Source of the DNA: Hyphobacterium sp. CCMP332
GTDB taxonomy: Bacteria; Bacteroidota; Bacteroidia; Cytophagales; CCMP332
Reading direction: 5' to 3'
NCBI GenBank assembly: GCA_014323545.1
Contig: CP058647.1
Coordinates: forward strand, 186,001-250,000
DNA length: 64,000 nt
Part shown: positions 17,588 to 26,796 of the stretch, in pieces
Layout: every line of letters starts with the position of its first letter
Position numbering within the stretch: position 1 is the stretch's first letter
Translations under genes and position numbers: made by a program
Notes under the pieces: model-generated
What the model saw: only the letters and a program-made list of their open reading frames with translations
Database searches by the model: none
Told to the model about the DNA's origin: nothing

Positions 17588-19057
17588 TCAGAATCCTTCG
17601 CAGAAACATGTTTTATATTCAATAGTCTCAATTCTAGGTATTAATTCGTTGTAGTTATTCACTGGATACTGAATATCATCTTTGGCTGAATAATTCCAAT
17701 CAAGAGAAATATCAATGTTAGATCTATTTAATTCAACTATTGAAAAACAATCATCATTAATTTCACCATTCAAAGTAGGAACTTTGTGAACAATTAAATC
17801 CTTTCTTCCGGTTGTGCTAAGCCCATCTGTTTCTCCTACAAAATAAATTGAATTATTGACATCGTCTATCACTAATTGTGAGTTAAAGTTTGAAATAAAT
17901 TTTTCAAATCCACCTGCATCATATCTTACAGCCCAATTGACATTATAAGAAAATTCATCAATACTTATTAATACAAAATCCTTATTAGTGCCAACCCCAT
18001 CCATAGTGCATAGTATGATATAATTAGTACCTGATTGTCCGATTTCAAAAGGCTGTAGATTATCACCATATGAACTTAATAATTCAAAAAACATTTGGTC
18101 AAAATTTCCTTTTTGAATTACGTTTCCATTGGAGGGGTCAATTGAACACAAATAACCATTATAAACCGTATCCGATGCTGCATTCAGACTTTCATTAGTG
18201 CCAATTCCAATCACAGCATATTGAGAAGAACTTACTCTACATATATCACGACCATACATTCTTCTATAAACCCCATCATATTCGTAATATTTCTTATTGA
18301 AAGTAAAAGGACTAGGTAAAGGATCATTTGGATTTAATGTATGGTCAGCACTTCCAACTGTAACACGTCTGCTAGCTTCAGCAGAAAACCCGTCAGTAAT
18401 TATCGATCCAATCATTACTGACTTATCATTTTCATTAATTGCACTAACCCATGTCTCGGTACTTAAGTTTTTATCAAAAGCATAAATATTATTTGACGTG
18501 ATTGTTCCTGTCGACAAATCGACTTCAAAATAAATGGCATCTGCTCTTTGCAAATTTGAGTTGGCTTGTCGGTTAATTCCCCCCGGTTCTTGTTTTATAT
18601 AACCATAAACCAAATACTTCGAGTTGTCGGTATCTTTTAACTCAATCTCGCTGAAATGAATGTAATTATTTGCTTCGCCTAATACTTTTTTCCAATTGAA
18701 GGTATTTGTTGATAAATTAAAATTGAAAATAAAGCTTTCCTTATTTGTCTTACTATTATATCCAACGGCAATTATTTCCGAATTTGTTATTTCAAAGTCA
18801 GTCACAATATCAGAAAAGCTCGTAATCGGCAAATCTAATTTCCTGACAACATTCCCATTTGTTTGCATTTCGAGAATCAATACATTGTCGTCTACACTTC
18901 CAAGAATGAACAGGTTTCCACTTTGTGGATGCATTTTTATACAATGACCAGACATGTCTTTAGCTCCCGTAGAGCTGACAATTTTGACAAAGTAATCATT
19001 CTGAGCAATTGAAAAATTACATGATATGATAAATAAAATAGAAATTAGATATTTCAT
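17588..19057 (-). CDS. Secreted propeller-like protein, paralog 3 (no sorting domain)
   Basis: A 489-residue protein with a signal peptide (...FSIAQ) and repeated strands such as 'LFILGSVDDNVLILEM' and 'IIAVGYNSKT', probably a beta-propeller. It shares DMSGH near the N-terminus, RMYGRDI in the middle, WAVRYDAGG..F and the final residues CFCEGF with the neighbouring gene. It ends there and lacks the T9SS sorting domain of paralog 1. It would therefore stop in the periplasm, or use another route. Function unknown. Confidence 0.85.
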   Translation of the reverse strand: MKYLISILFIISCNFSIAQNDYFVKIVSSTGAKDMSGHCIKMHPQSGNLFILGSVDDNVLILEMQTNGNVVRKLDLPITSFSDIVTDFEITNSEIIAVGYNSKTNKESFIFNFNLSTNTFNWKKVLGEANNYIHFSEIELKDTDNSKYLVYGYIKQEPGGINRQANSNLQRADAIYFEVDLSTGTITSNNIYAFDKNLSTETWVSAINENDKSVMIGSIITDGFSAEASRRVTVGSADHTLNPNDPLPSPFTFNKKYYEYDGVYRRMYGRDICRVSSSQYAVIGIGTNESLNAASDTVYNGYLCSIDPSNGNVIQKGNFDQMFFELLSSYGDNLQPFEIGQSGTNYIILCTMDGVGTNKDFVLISIDEFSYNVNWAVRYDAGGFEKFISNFNSQLVIDDVNNSIYFVGETDGLSTTGRKDLIVHKVPTLNGEINDDCFSIVELNRSNIDISLDWNYSAKDDIQYPVNNYNELIPRIETIEYKTCFCEGF

Positions 19058-19105
19058 ATATAACGTAGTTTGTGCTGAAAAAGGGTAGTACGAATGAATG
19101 TCAGT

Positions 19106-20533
19106 TTAAAAACCTTCACAAAAACAAACATCCTGATGTAAGATATTCAATTGGGCAGGGGTGGTAAAATTTTTAAATTTCCAATTAAATGGAGTCATTG
19201 AATTTAAAGTCCATGATTCTAAATGATCTACAAAATAGGAATTGATAATAAATTCCTGACTACAAAGACCATTTATTATTCCCTCATCTTCATCCTTTAT
19301 AGAAGCTTTGTAGATGATAAGATCATTTCTTGAATTTTGACTGCTATAAGCATTGCTTTGTCCCACAAAATATGCCAGCTCATTAATATCATCAACTACC
19401 AATTGACCATTGGTATTTTGATTGAATGTTTCATCGGCACCAGCGTCATATCTTCTAGCCCAATTTATAATATAATTGTCCCCTGAAGCATTTTTCTTTA
19501 CACTTAATAAAATGTGGTCTAAGCCGGAACTAATGCTATTAAAACTTGCTAAAATAATGAGGTTGTCAGTGCCTGAAGCTACTACTTCGAAGAACCGGAG
19601 ATCACTACCCACTGCGGCATCCCCAACAAATCTTTTTTGAATTCCAGTTGTTCCTGAGGCATCAATTTCCGTTAAATAACCAACATATCTGTCACTACTG
19701 TTTCCTGCACAACCCCATCCGGCCGTTCCTATGCCTATAATTGCATATCCATTATTCTTTTTAATTATGTCTCTTCCGTACATTCTATTGCTGTTCGAAG
19801 TGTTTTCGAAATAGAATTTATTGGCTGTTAGTGAATTTGTAGTATGATCAAACTTGGATAAAGTTATTCGTCTGAAACATTCGTCAACACCCCTAATGGT
19901 AGCACCGGCTATATACGAATTACCATTATCATAAACAGCACTAGTCCAGTCGTCTGAGGTGACATTTCCATTAATTGTTGCTGCGTATCTATATACGGTA
20001 TTAGGTATCAAATTTCCGTTGAGGTCCAATTTTAAAATCAGAGCATCGGTTAAAGAAGAACCTTGACAATAACCATATACCATTAATCCGGGGGTCGGGC
20101 TTTGTAAATCTATTTCTATGTCCCGAAAATAATATTCGACATTTCCTTGACTCGGGCTGAACAACCAATTAACCCCGTTTCCAGGAATATATTCAAATAC
20201 GAAAGCCGCTCTATTATTATCGACTTTATTGTATCCACATCCATATATGGATCCATTGTAAAATATTAAATCTTTAAGATCATCGACGTCCCCTGTGAGA
20301 TTAAATTGATCTTGCCAAATGATAGAACCATCGGGGTCCATTTTTAAAAGAAAAATATCGTCGCCTACAGATCCTCCAATAATCAGATCACCATTATCAT
20401 CGAAAACAAGACTGTGCCCAGACATATCATTGCCCGCTTGATCTCTTACAACCTTAATAAACGGTCCATTTTGTTGTGCAAATGTTAATGACTGAAAAAG
20501 GAATACTATTATTAAAGAATATAGCAGTTTCAT
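19106..20533 (-). CDS. Secreted propeller-like protein, paralog 2 (no sorting domain)
   Basis: A 475-residue paralog with a signal peptide (...SLTFAQ), DMSGH, LIIGGSVGDDIFLLKMD, RMYGRDI, WARRYDAGADE and the same CFCEGF end. It begins 6 bp after the stop of paralog 1 and 48 bp precede paralog 3, so the three are likely one operon. No T9SS sorting domain is found in frame or in the downstream gap. Confidence 0.85.
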   Translation of the reverse strand: MKLLYSLIIVFLFQSLTFAQQNGPFIKVVRDQAGNDMSGHSLVFDDNGDLIIGGSVGDDIFLLKMDPDGSIIWQDQFNLTGDVDDLKDLIFYNGSIYGCGYNKVDNNRAAFVFEYIPGNGVNWLFSPSQGNVEYYFRDIEIDLQSPTPGLMVYGYCQGSSLTDALILKLDLNGNLIPNTVYRYAATINGNVTSDDWTSAVYDNGNSYIAGATIRGVDECFRRITLSKFDHTTNSLTANKFYFENTSNSNRMYGRDIIKKNNGYAIIGIGTAGWGCAGNSSDRYVGYLTEIDASGTTGIQKRFVGDAAVGSDLRFFEVVASGTDNLIILASFNSISSGLDHILLSVKKNASGDNYIINWARRYDAGADETFNQNTNGQLVVDDINELAYFVGQSNAYSSQNSRNDLIIYKASIKDEDEGIINGLCSQEFIINSYFVDHLESWTLNSMTPFNWKFKNFTTPAQLNILHQDVCFCEGF

Positions 20534-20539
20534 ATCGAA

Positions 20540-22339
20540 TTAATTTTTAATTATTTGCTTCAAGTATCTATTTCCATTGTCATCTATTACATTCAAGAAA
20601 TAGACACCATTCCTTAATCTACTAATATCAATCATATGGTCGCCAGCTAAATTTTGATCTGTTATAAAGCTAGTTCCGAAAAAGTCCATCAGTCTTAATT
20701 CACTAATTTTTGCCTCTTTATTTGACAAGGAAATCGTTATATTATTATTACTTGGGTTAGGATAAACATTCATTGAAGCCAAATCAATAGGTTTTTCTAC
20801 TTCTTCATCAATTCCTTCTTCCTGTGTCTCTACAGTATAAGCTCGTTTAAATGGAGAGAAGTCACCGTAACTATAGCATTGACATTTATCTAAAATTTGA
20901 GGATCTTGTACATTTTGGTCAAAAAAGCTAACATCTAATCCAATAGTTGGTTCATTATCATTGAAATTTATAGGATTAAAAATAGTATGAATAGTTTCTA
21001 ATAAGTCAATTTTTTCACCACACAAGTAACCTGCCTTGCCATTTGCTCCATCAATTTTGTATAGAAGCAAATCTGTTCTTAAATTATCATCATCGTATGC
21101 ATTGGTCTTACCCGTAAAGTAGACAATATTGGAACTAGCGTCATAGGCTAATTGAGAATTATAATTCATAGAAAAATTTTCATCAAGTCCAACATTATAT
21201 CTGTAAGCCCATAAATTTGAATTGCTTAGTTGATCATCTAAGGCTATTAGTGCAAGATCTACATCGCCATTAAGATTACGCACTGTTGCTAATATGTAAT
21301 AAGAAATATTATTTGGGAAAGGTGTATCATGAATAATTTCTTGAAATCTTAAATCAGATCCTTGACTATGACTTATGTCATACATATAAGAAGTTCCCAT
21401 TATCGCTCCTGGTATATGACCTTGAATACTTCCGTCGGCAATAACAGCCACATAACTTTCATAAACGTTATCATTGTTATCATCCCCAATTGCTACGGCA
21501 GACAATACATCTCCGGAGGTGGCAGAATCAACTCCATAATCTAAATCACTTCCATACATCCTATGACCATCTAACCAATTTTCAAAATAAGTGGTACCAT
21601 CAGTGAAAATATTTTGAGTATGATTGTGTACGAGGGAAGTAGCTCTACTTGCACCACTACCTCCGGCAATCATAGATCTTCCAAACGTAAATGACGAATT
21701 TAGGCCCTGTTTATATAGAATACTTATAAAATCATCAGAACCGTTTTGATATTGAGCATTATCAAAAATACGTTCATACACTTGAGTGCCATTTAGTGGA
21801 TCCAGCTCAATCATTAAAGCATTTGAATTGAATACACCAATATGACTTCCAACTACTCGAAGGACATTTTGAACTGCATCGAATGCCGCACCACGGAATC
21901 TAATATCTGGGTCGTTTCGATCTGTTTCATATACCCAGTTTAAATTGTTATTGTTGGCAAGATCAATGCACAGTACAAATCCAATCCTATCATTATTAAA
22001 TCCAGGAAGTGTTTGATTTTGACCAATTACAAATAAAGTCGATCCCTCAATAACTAAGTCGGTAACCCGATCCTCAAAATTTGTAATATCATATTCGTGT
22101 TTCCATAAAATATTACCATCGAGGTCAGTTCTCATTATCAGCACATTATCATCAATTCTCCCTCCAATTATGAGTTCCGCATTATTATAAAGTTTAACAC
22201 AATTTCCTTCAAGATTTCTTTCTTCAAATTGGTAAACTTTTAAGCCTGGATCAGTTTGTGAAAATAATTGGTTATTAAAAAATACCGTAATAATTACGGC
22301 CTCTAAAATATTTTTTAGCCTGAGTTTCATTATAAACAT
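20540..22339 (-). CDS. T9SS type A cargo protein, paralog 1 with sorting domain
   Basis: A 599-residue protein, first of three tandem paralogs. A signal peptide (...NNQLFSQ) is followed by the shared propeller-like region (LIIGGRIDDNVLIMRTD; RMYGSDL; GSDLRFQE; WAYRYNVGLDE). The region ends at CQCYSYG, the counterpart of CFCEGF in the others. Unlike them it goes on through an acidic linker (about 495-520) to a T9SS type A domain at 524-599 (NVYPNPSNNNITIS ... NGVYFLNV). It should reach the cell surface. Two ATGs are possible (22339 and 22330); the choice does not change the signal peptide. Confidence 0.88.
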   Translation of the reverse strand: MFIMKLRLKNILEAVIITVFFNNQLFSQTDPGLKVYQFEERNLEGNCVKLYNNAELIIGGRIDDNVLIMRTDLDGNILWKHEYDITNFEDRVTDLVIEGSTLFVIGQNQTLPGFNNDRIGFVLCIDLANNNNLNWVYETDRNDPDIRFRGAAFDAVQNVLRVVGSHIGVFNSNALMIELDPLNGTQVYERIFDNAQYQNGSDDFISILYKQGLNSSFTFGRSMIAGGSGASRATSLVHNHTQNIFTDGTTYFENWLDGHRMYGSDLDYGVDSATSGDVLSAVAIGDDNNDNVYESYVAVIADGSIQGHIPGAIMGTSYMYDISHSQGSDLRFQEIIHDTPFPNNISYYILATVRNLNGDVDLALIALDDQLSNSNLWAYRYNVGLDENFSMNYNSQLAYDASSNIVYFTGKTNAYDDDNLRTDLLLYKIDGANGKAGYLCGEKIDLLETIHTIFNPINFNDNEPTIGLDVSFFDQNVQDPQILDKCQCYSYGDFSPFKRAYTVETQEEGIDEEVEKPIDLASMNVYPNPSNNNITISLSNKEAKISELRLMDFFGTSFITDQNLAGDHMIDISRLRNGVYFLNVIDDNGNRYLKQIIKN

Positions 22340-22382
22340 CTTGTTGTTGTGCTAGGTAAATTATAATAAGATTAAATTATTT

Positions 22383-22390
22383 CAAAATTA
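22383..22390 (-). promoter_or_regulatory. Candidate -7 box for the paralog operon
   Basis: TAATTTTG on the minus strand matches TAnnTTTG and lies 43 bp before the ATG of paralog 1. The nearest TTG upstream is 26 bp away, slightly too far, so the -33 box is weak. Confidence 0.4.
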
Positions 22391-22436
22391 ATTAATGAAA
22401 ATTATAATCTTCACCGCAAAAACTTATTACCCCCCC

Positions 22437-23027
22437 TTATCTGAAAATGCTCAAAACGGTTTGAAACAGAATAGCTATATCTCCCCAAAAAGTTCTCTTC
22501 CTTAAATACTCCAGATTAAAACTCAGTTTGACCGGCATAATTTCCTTAATATAGAATTCCTCAGGATTGTCCTGGCCTGCCAACAGTTCATTTTCATTTC
22601 TAAACTGAATGGAAGCATAATCCGTAATGCCCGGTTTAATGCTAAATACTTTCATTTGTTCCTCGGAATAATGCTCAACGTATTTTCTTACCTCAGGCCT
22701 GGGGCCAACAAGACTCATTTCGCCTTTTAATACATTAAAAAGTTGCGGGAATTCATCGAGTTTATATTTTCTCAAATAATAGCCTACTCTGGTAATTCGG
22801 GAGTCGCGACCGCCCACCGTGATGAGCAAGCCTTTTTTGTCGGCATCCTTATGCATGCTCCTGAATTTTAACATACCAAAATCACTATTTCCCTTACCTA
22901 CTCTTTGCTGTTTAAAAAAAACCGGAAAACCTGAATCGATAACAATTAAAATCGCAATGATTAGGAGAATAGGCGAGAGAATTAATAAGCCAAGAAAAGA
23001 AACAATGAGGTCTAAAAATCGCTTCAA
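22437..23027 (-). CDS. Small phosphoglycosyltransferase (PglC-like)
   Basis: A 196-residue monotopic sugar-phosphate transferase that moves a phospho-sugar from a UDP-sugar to undecaprenyl phosphate, the first step of glycan assembly on the inner membrane. It has the N-terminal re-entrant hydrophobic segment with Ser18-Pro19, KFRSM (54-58), the catalytic Asp91-Glu92 pair and GPRPE (108-112). The length is that of the minimal PglC type, without the large N-terminal part of WbaP. It starts with TTG and overlaps the aminotransferase by TTGA. It is the last gene of the polysaccharide cluster. Confidence 0.92.
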   Translation of the reverse strand: MKRFLDLIVSFLGLLILSPILLIIAILIVIDSGFPVFFKQQRVGKGNSDFGMLKFRSMHKDADKKGLLITVGGRDSRITRVGYYLRKYKLDEFPQLFNVLKGEMSLVGPRPEVRKYVEHYSEEQMKVFSIKPGITDYASIQFRNENELLAGQDNPEEFYIKEIMPVKLSFNLEYLRKRTFWGDIAILFQTVLSIFR

Positions 23028-24223
23028 ATAACTTTTTGATATGCGTTTAGCAGTTCACTAACTAAATATTCCACTTCAACATTTTTTAGTTGTGGGTAAA
23101 TGGGCAGTGATATTTCACTTCGATAGAGTTTTTGAGCCACAGGATAATTGGAAATATCATAACCCAGTTTTTTAAAATAGGTCAGGTTGGGAAGCGGGTT
23201 GAAATGTACATTTACAGAAATGCCCTTCTCGGCCAATATACTTATGATTTTGTCGCGTTTCTCTTCAGTGATATTTCTTATCCGAAGCGGAAACAAGTGA
23301 TATGAAGGCCGTGTGTCTTTTTTAATTTCAGGCAAAATCGCCCAGTCGTATATCTTCAATTGTTCAATATAGGCATCAAAAACCCTTTTGCGTTCCTTGT
23401 GAAGTGACTCGTATTTCCTCAATTGAACCAGGCCAATGGCAGCGGCGATATCCGGCATATTGATTTTAAGGCCTTTCATCACGATGTCGTATTTCCAACC
23501 TCCGGCTTGTACCTTTGTAAAAGCATCTTTGGTCTGACCGTTTAGCGACATCAGCTTAAGCCACTTATATTCTTCGGCTTCATCGAAATTTTTGGGAAGA
23601 TTTAAGGTAATTGCTCCTCCCTCTGCTGTGGTTACATTTTTTACAGCGTGAAATGAAAATACGGAAAGGTCGCAAAGTTTGCCTGAAAACATATCACCCT
23701 GTTTGGCGCCAATAGAATGAGCGGCATCCGCAAGCACCATAATTCTGTTTAATTTTTCCTGTCTTTCACCGTCCGGGACAAACTGATCTGCAGTGCTTTC
23801 CGCTACCTTGTTGATTGAATAATAATCAGCCAGCCCTCCGCCGAAATCCACCGGCATTATAATTTTTGTTTTTGCATGTATCTTAGAATAAAGCAGATCG
23901 GGATTCATCATAAAATCCTCACCCACGTCGATCATTACGGGTTTGGCTCCGGCATGTAGCACGGCCAGGGCCGTAGCTGCATAAGTGTAAGCCGGAATGA
24001 TCACTTCATCGCCTTTTTTGAGATCAAACCAGTTACAGGCCAATAGCGCTCCCGAAGTCCAGGAGTTAACACAAAGGGCGTATTTTGTGCCCACATATTC
24101 CGCCATTAGTTCTTCCAGGGCCTTTACTTTTGGCCCTGTGGTGATCCAGCCCGAGTTTAAACTCTCCAGTACACTCTCAATGACATCTGAATCTATATAA
24201 GGTGGGGAAAAAGAAATTTTCAT
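23024..24223 (-). CDS. DegT/DnrJ/EryC1 sugar aminotransferase
   Basis: A 399-residue PLP enzyme that adds an amino group to a keto-sugar nucleotide. The PLP lysine is K195 in SFHAVKN; the sheet before it carries VLADAAHSIG (PLP Asp166). It lies between the PglC-like gene and a GNAT gene, an order like pglC-pglD-pglE in bacillosamine loci. It may make a 4-amino-4,6-dideoxy sugar from the product of the 4,6-dehydratase at 33079-34080; that link is inference. Confidence 0.9.
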   Translation of the reverse strand: MKISFSPPYIDSDVIESVLESLNSGWITTGPKVKALEELMAEYVGTKYALCVNSWTSGALLACNWFDLKKGDEVIIPAYTYAATALAVLHAGAKPVMIDVGEDFMMNPDLLYSKIHAKTKIIMPVDFGGGLADYYSINKVAESTADQFVPDGERQEKLNRIMVLADAAHSIGAKQGDMFSGKLCDLSVFSFHAVKNVTTAEGGAITLNLPKNFDEAEEYKWLKLMSLNGQTKDAFTKVQAGGWKYDIVMKGLKINMPDIAAAIGLVQLRKYESLHKERKRVFDAYIEQLKIYDWAILPEIKKDTRPSYHLFPLRIRNITEEKRDKIISILAEKGISVNVHFNPLPNLTYFKKLGYDISNYPVAQKLYRSEISLPIYPQLKNVEVEYLVSELLNAYQKVI

Positions 24224-24856
24224 TTAAATATATTTGACCATTTGCAATGAACCCGAGTCCAATTTAGCCTTTTCCCATCCATTTCTTAAATAAGATTTAA
24301 TGGCTTTATCATTATCTGATTTTACAGTTAGCAACATCTTATTAAGGCCAATATTTTTAGTCCTTTTTTCAAATTCCTGCAATAGAAATGAACCATAACC
24401 TATGCCGTGAAATTTTTGATTTACACCGATGACCACAAGGCCTGTATAAGGGTCCAGCTTTTTTTCTGATTTTTCCGCTTCGCTTATTTCCGGTTTCTTA
24501 AAACGGTAAAGCAAATTTCTCAATACAAAGCTGTACTTTTTCAGCAATTCACCATGAAATAAGAGCCATGGTCTCATAAGAATTGATTTAACTGCCGAAT
24601 TAAAACTGTATTGAGTCATGGCAGAAGCTGAACCCGTTGCGAGCTCACCATCAACAACAAGGCCTCCACAATAGCCAACTACTTCATTATCTACCACCAA
24701 ATGAAAAATAAATGCCTTGGGCGAAACAATGTACCACTCGAGCATTTTGCATAAATAGTTTTTGCCCATTCGCGATGAAAGCGATTTTGGGAATGCCGAT
24801 TGATGACATTCTGATAGTCTGGCCAGATCAGAATAATTACTCGAACTTAAATTCAT
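24224..24856 (-). CDS. GNAT acetyltransferase
   Basis: A 210-residue GNAT-fold protein. The acetyl-CoA loop is seen as KFHGIGYGSFLL (about 153-164), and the C-terminal part NDKAIKSYLRNGWE fits the family. It abuts the aminotransferase and overlaps the next gene by 20 bp. It probably acetylates an amino sugar or another part of the glycan; the acceptor is unknown. Confidence 0.8.
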   Translation of the reverse strand: MNLSSSNYSDLARLSECHQSAFPKSLSSRMGKNYLCKMLEWYIVSPKAFIFHLVVDNEVVGYCGGLVVDGELATGSASAMTQYSFNSAVKSILMRPWLLFHGELLKKYSFVLRNLLYRFKKPEISEAEKSEKKLDPYTGLVVIGVNQKFHGIGYGSFLLQEFEKRTKNIGLNKMLLTVKSDNDKAIKSYLRNGWEKAKLDSGSLQMVKYI

Positions 24857-26066
24857 TTTCCATCTTGGAGATAAAATTATCGATGATCACATTTCTGTCA
24901 AATTCCAACTTCGCAGTCTGCAGTGCGTTGTTTTCGAATATTTTTCGCTGTTCGGAATTATTGAGCAAGGCAATGTTTTTCTTCAGCGTTTCAAAATCAC
25001 CCGTTTTAGCGCAATAGCCCAATTTGTATTTTTCAACAATGGCGGCACCCTCTCCTTCACCAAAAAACAATATTGCTTTTCCAGAGGCCATGGCTTCGTA
25101 AATCTTTGATGGCACGGCCCCGTAAATGGCTCTTGCCAATGGCACCAAATAGGTATCGTACTGCGAAATAATTTGAGGTATTTCATCCCTGCTAACCGTA
25201 CCGTGATAATGAATTGCGCTATCCGGCTTTGCTTCAATAAGTTCCAGCAATTCCTGTCTTTCCCCGCCATCACCGTAAATATGAAATTCACAGTTTAGCG
25301 CATTAAAGTCAACTTTTTTGCAGATATCCACTATTCCTTGTGCAAAGCCCAGCAATCCGGCATAAACAATTTTTTGTTTTTCACCGCTATGCACAATTAC
25401 GCTGTGATTTTTAAATCTATTTATATCCACTCCATTTCGAAACAAAATTGCTTTTGTTTTGGTTTTTGATCGAATATGATCAATAATTTCTTGTGACTGG
25501 CCCGAAATCAAATCGGATCGCTGATAAAGAAAGCTTTCGATGCCTTCCAAAAATTTGTATAAATACCCATCATTGATTGCCCCCATTTCTTTGGCGCTGA
25601 GTGGCCAGATGTCAGAAATATTGAATAGAAATTTGGCCTTTAACCTTCGCGATAGAATCCAACCTGTAAAACCTAAAAGTAAAGGCGGACTTTCAACGAA
25701 TACGACATCGGGTTTAATTTTTCGCAGTTTGTTATAAGAGCGGAGAGTATTTAAAGAAAAAGTAATCATCGACCAAATCCTCGGAATTGCTCTTTTAGAA
25801 TTTGATGTGTAAAAATTATATCTGAAAACTGTGCACCCTTCCAGTTCTTCTTGAATAAATCGTTTAGATCGATAATCTTCAAAGACTATGCCTTTGGGGT
25901 AATTGGGCATTCCCGTTACCACAGAAACTTCATAGCCTCTATTTTTAAAACCTCGCATAGTTTCCAGCAACCTGTTGGGAGGTGCTCCCATTTCAGGATG
26001 AAAATACTGGCTGAGAATGCTGATCTTTTTTATGTTACTCAAAGGGCCGGCTTGTCTTTTTGCCAT
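24837..26066 (-). CDS. Glycosyltransferase family 4 (WbuB-like)
   Basis: A 409-residue GT-B enzyme. Its start ILSQYFHPEMGAPPNRL and region WPLSAKEMGAI are typical of WbuB-type transferases. The C-terminal half has the donor site IVYAGLLGFAQG and the EX7E region SKIYEAMASGKAILF. It transfers a sugar to a lipid-linked intermediate in the cytoplasm. It overlaps both neighbours by 20-28 bp. Confidence 0.88.
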   Translation of the reverse strand: MAKRQAGPLSNIKKISILSQYFHPEMGAPPNRLLETMRGFKNRGYEVSVVTGMPNYPKGIVFEDYRSKRFIQEELEGCTVFRYNFYTSNSKRAIPRIWSMITFSLNTLRSYNKLRKIKPDVVFVESPPLLLGFTGWILSRRLKAKFLFNISDIWPLSAKEMGAINDGYLYKFLEGIESFLYQRSDLISGQSQEIIDHIRSKTKTKAILFRNGVDINRFKNHSVIVHSGEKQKIVYAGLLGFAQGIVDICKKVDFNALNCEFHIYGDGGERQELLELIEAKPDSAIHYHGTVSRDEIPQIISQYDTYLVPLARAIYGAVPSKIYEAMASGKAILFFGEGEGAAIVEKYKLGYCAKTGDFETLKKNIALLNNSEQRKIFENNALQTAKLEFDRNVIIDNFISKMENEFKFE

Positions 26067-26794
26067 TCCAGAATCAAGGATACTCCAAAAGGGTATTTCT
26101 TTTTGGATGCAATTCTATTTCGCTCCAATAAAAATATCTGCTTTAGCGTATCATTTAAAAGTCCCGGTTTAAATTTTTCAAAATCGGATTTATGCCCATC
26201 TGATTTTTGGAAAGGAGATAAGAGTTTATTGGCGAAACGGGCCATTAAAACCAAAGGATAGAGATAAAAATTGAAATAACTGCAGTTTTGAAGTTCCCCT
26301 TCTTCCCGATCAAACAAAATGCTTAGTTCATTCCTGGTATATCTTCGAAAATGATGATTTATTTCATCGTGTTCAGACCATAAATGCATAAAAGCCGGAA
26401 CCGTAATCAAAATTTTACCTCCGGGTTTGCATACGCGGATCATTTCAGATACAGCCAAATGGTGATCTTCAATATGTTCGATAACATCAAAAGCGCAAAT
26501 GAGGTCAAAACTGTCATTCGTAAATGGCAATTCAAGCAGTGAACCATTGATATAATCCAATCCATTTTTTTGACTTGAATAATCTATGCAATCCTTATCA
26601 AATTCCATGGAAACAACTTCTCCATAATTTGAAAGCCAAATGGAATTGGCGCCGGTACCCGTTCCGGCATCCAGAATTTTAAGTTTTGATTTGCTAAAAT
26701 TGCTTACATAAGCTTCTAAAATCTTTGCCCTGGCGAGAAACCACCAATGATTTCTTTCAAAATCGTAATACTGTTTATAATAAGCTTTTTCCAA
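26039..26794 (-). CDS. Class I SAM-dependent methyltransferase
   Basis: A 251-residue protein with SAM motif I at 41-50 (LDAGTGTGAN), an acidic end of strand 2 (SMEFD) and motif FDVIEHI. The N-terminus YYDFERNHWWFLARAKIL is common in methyltransferases of glycan clusters. It starts with TTG 2 bp after the stop of the GT2 gene; no ATG lies near. It may methylate a sugar or a lipid-linked carrier. Confidence 0.85.
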   Translation of the reverse strand: MEKAYYKQYYDFERNHWWFLARAKILEAYVSNFSKSKLKILDAGTGTGANSIWLSNYGEVVSMEFDKDCIDYSSQKNGLDYINGSLLELPFTNDSFDLICAFDVIEHIEDHHLAVSEMIRVCKPGGKILITVPAFMHLWSEHDEINHHFRRYTRNELSILFDREEGELQNCSYFNFYLYPLVLMARFANKLLSPFQKSDGHKSDFEKFKPGLLNDTLKQIFLLERNRIASKKKYPFGVSLILEWQKDKPAL

Positions 26795-26796
26795 TC

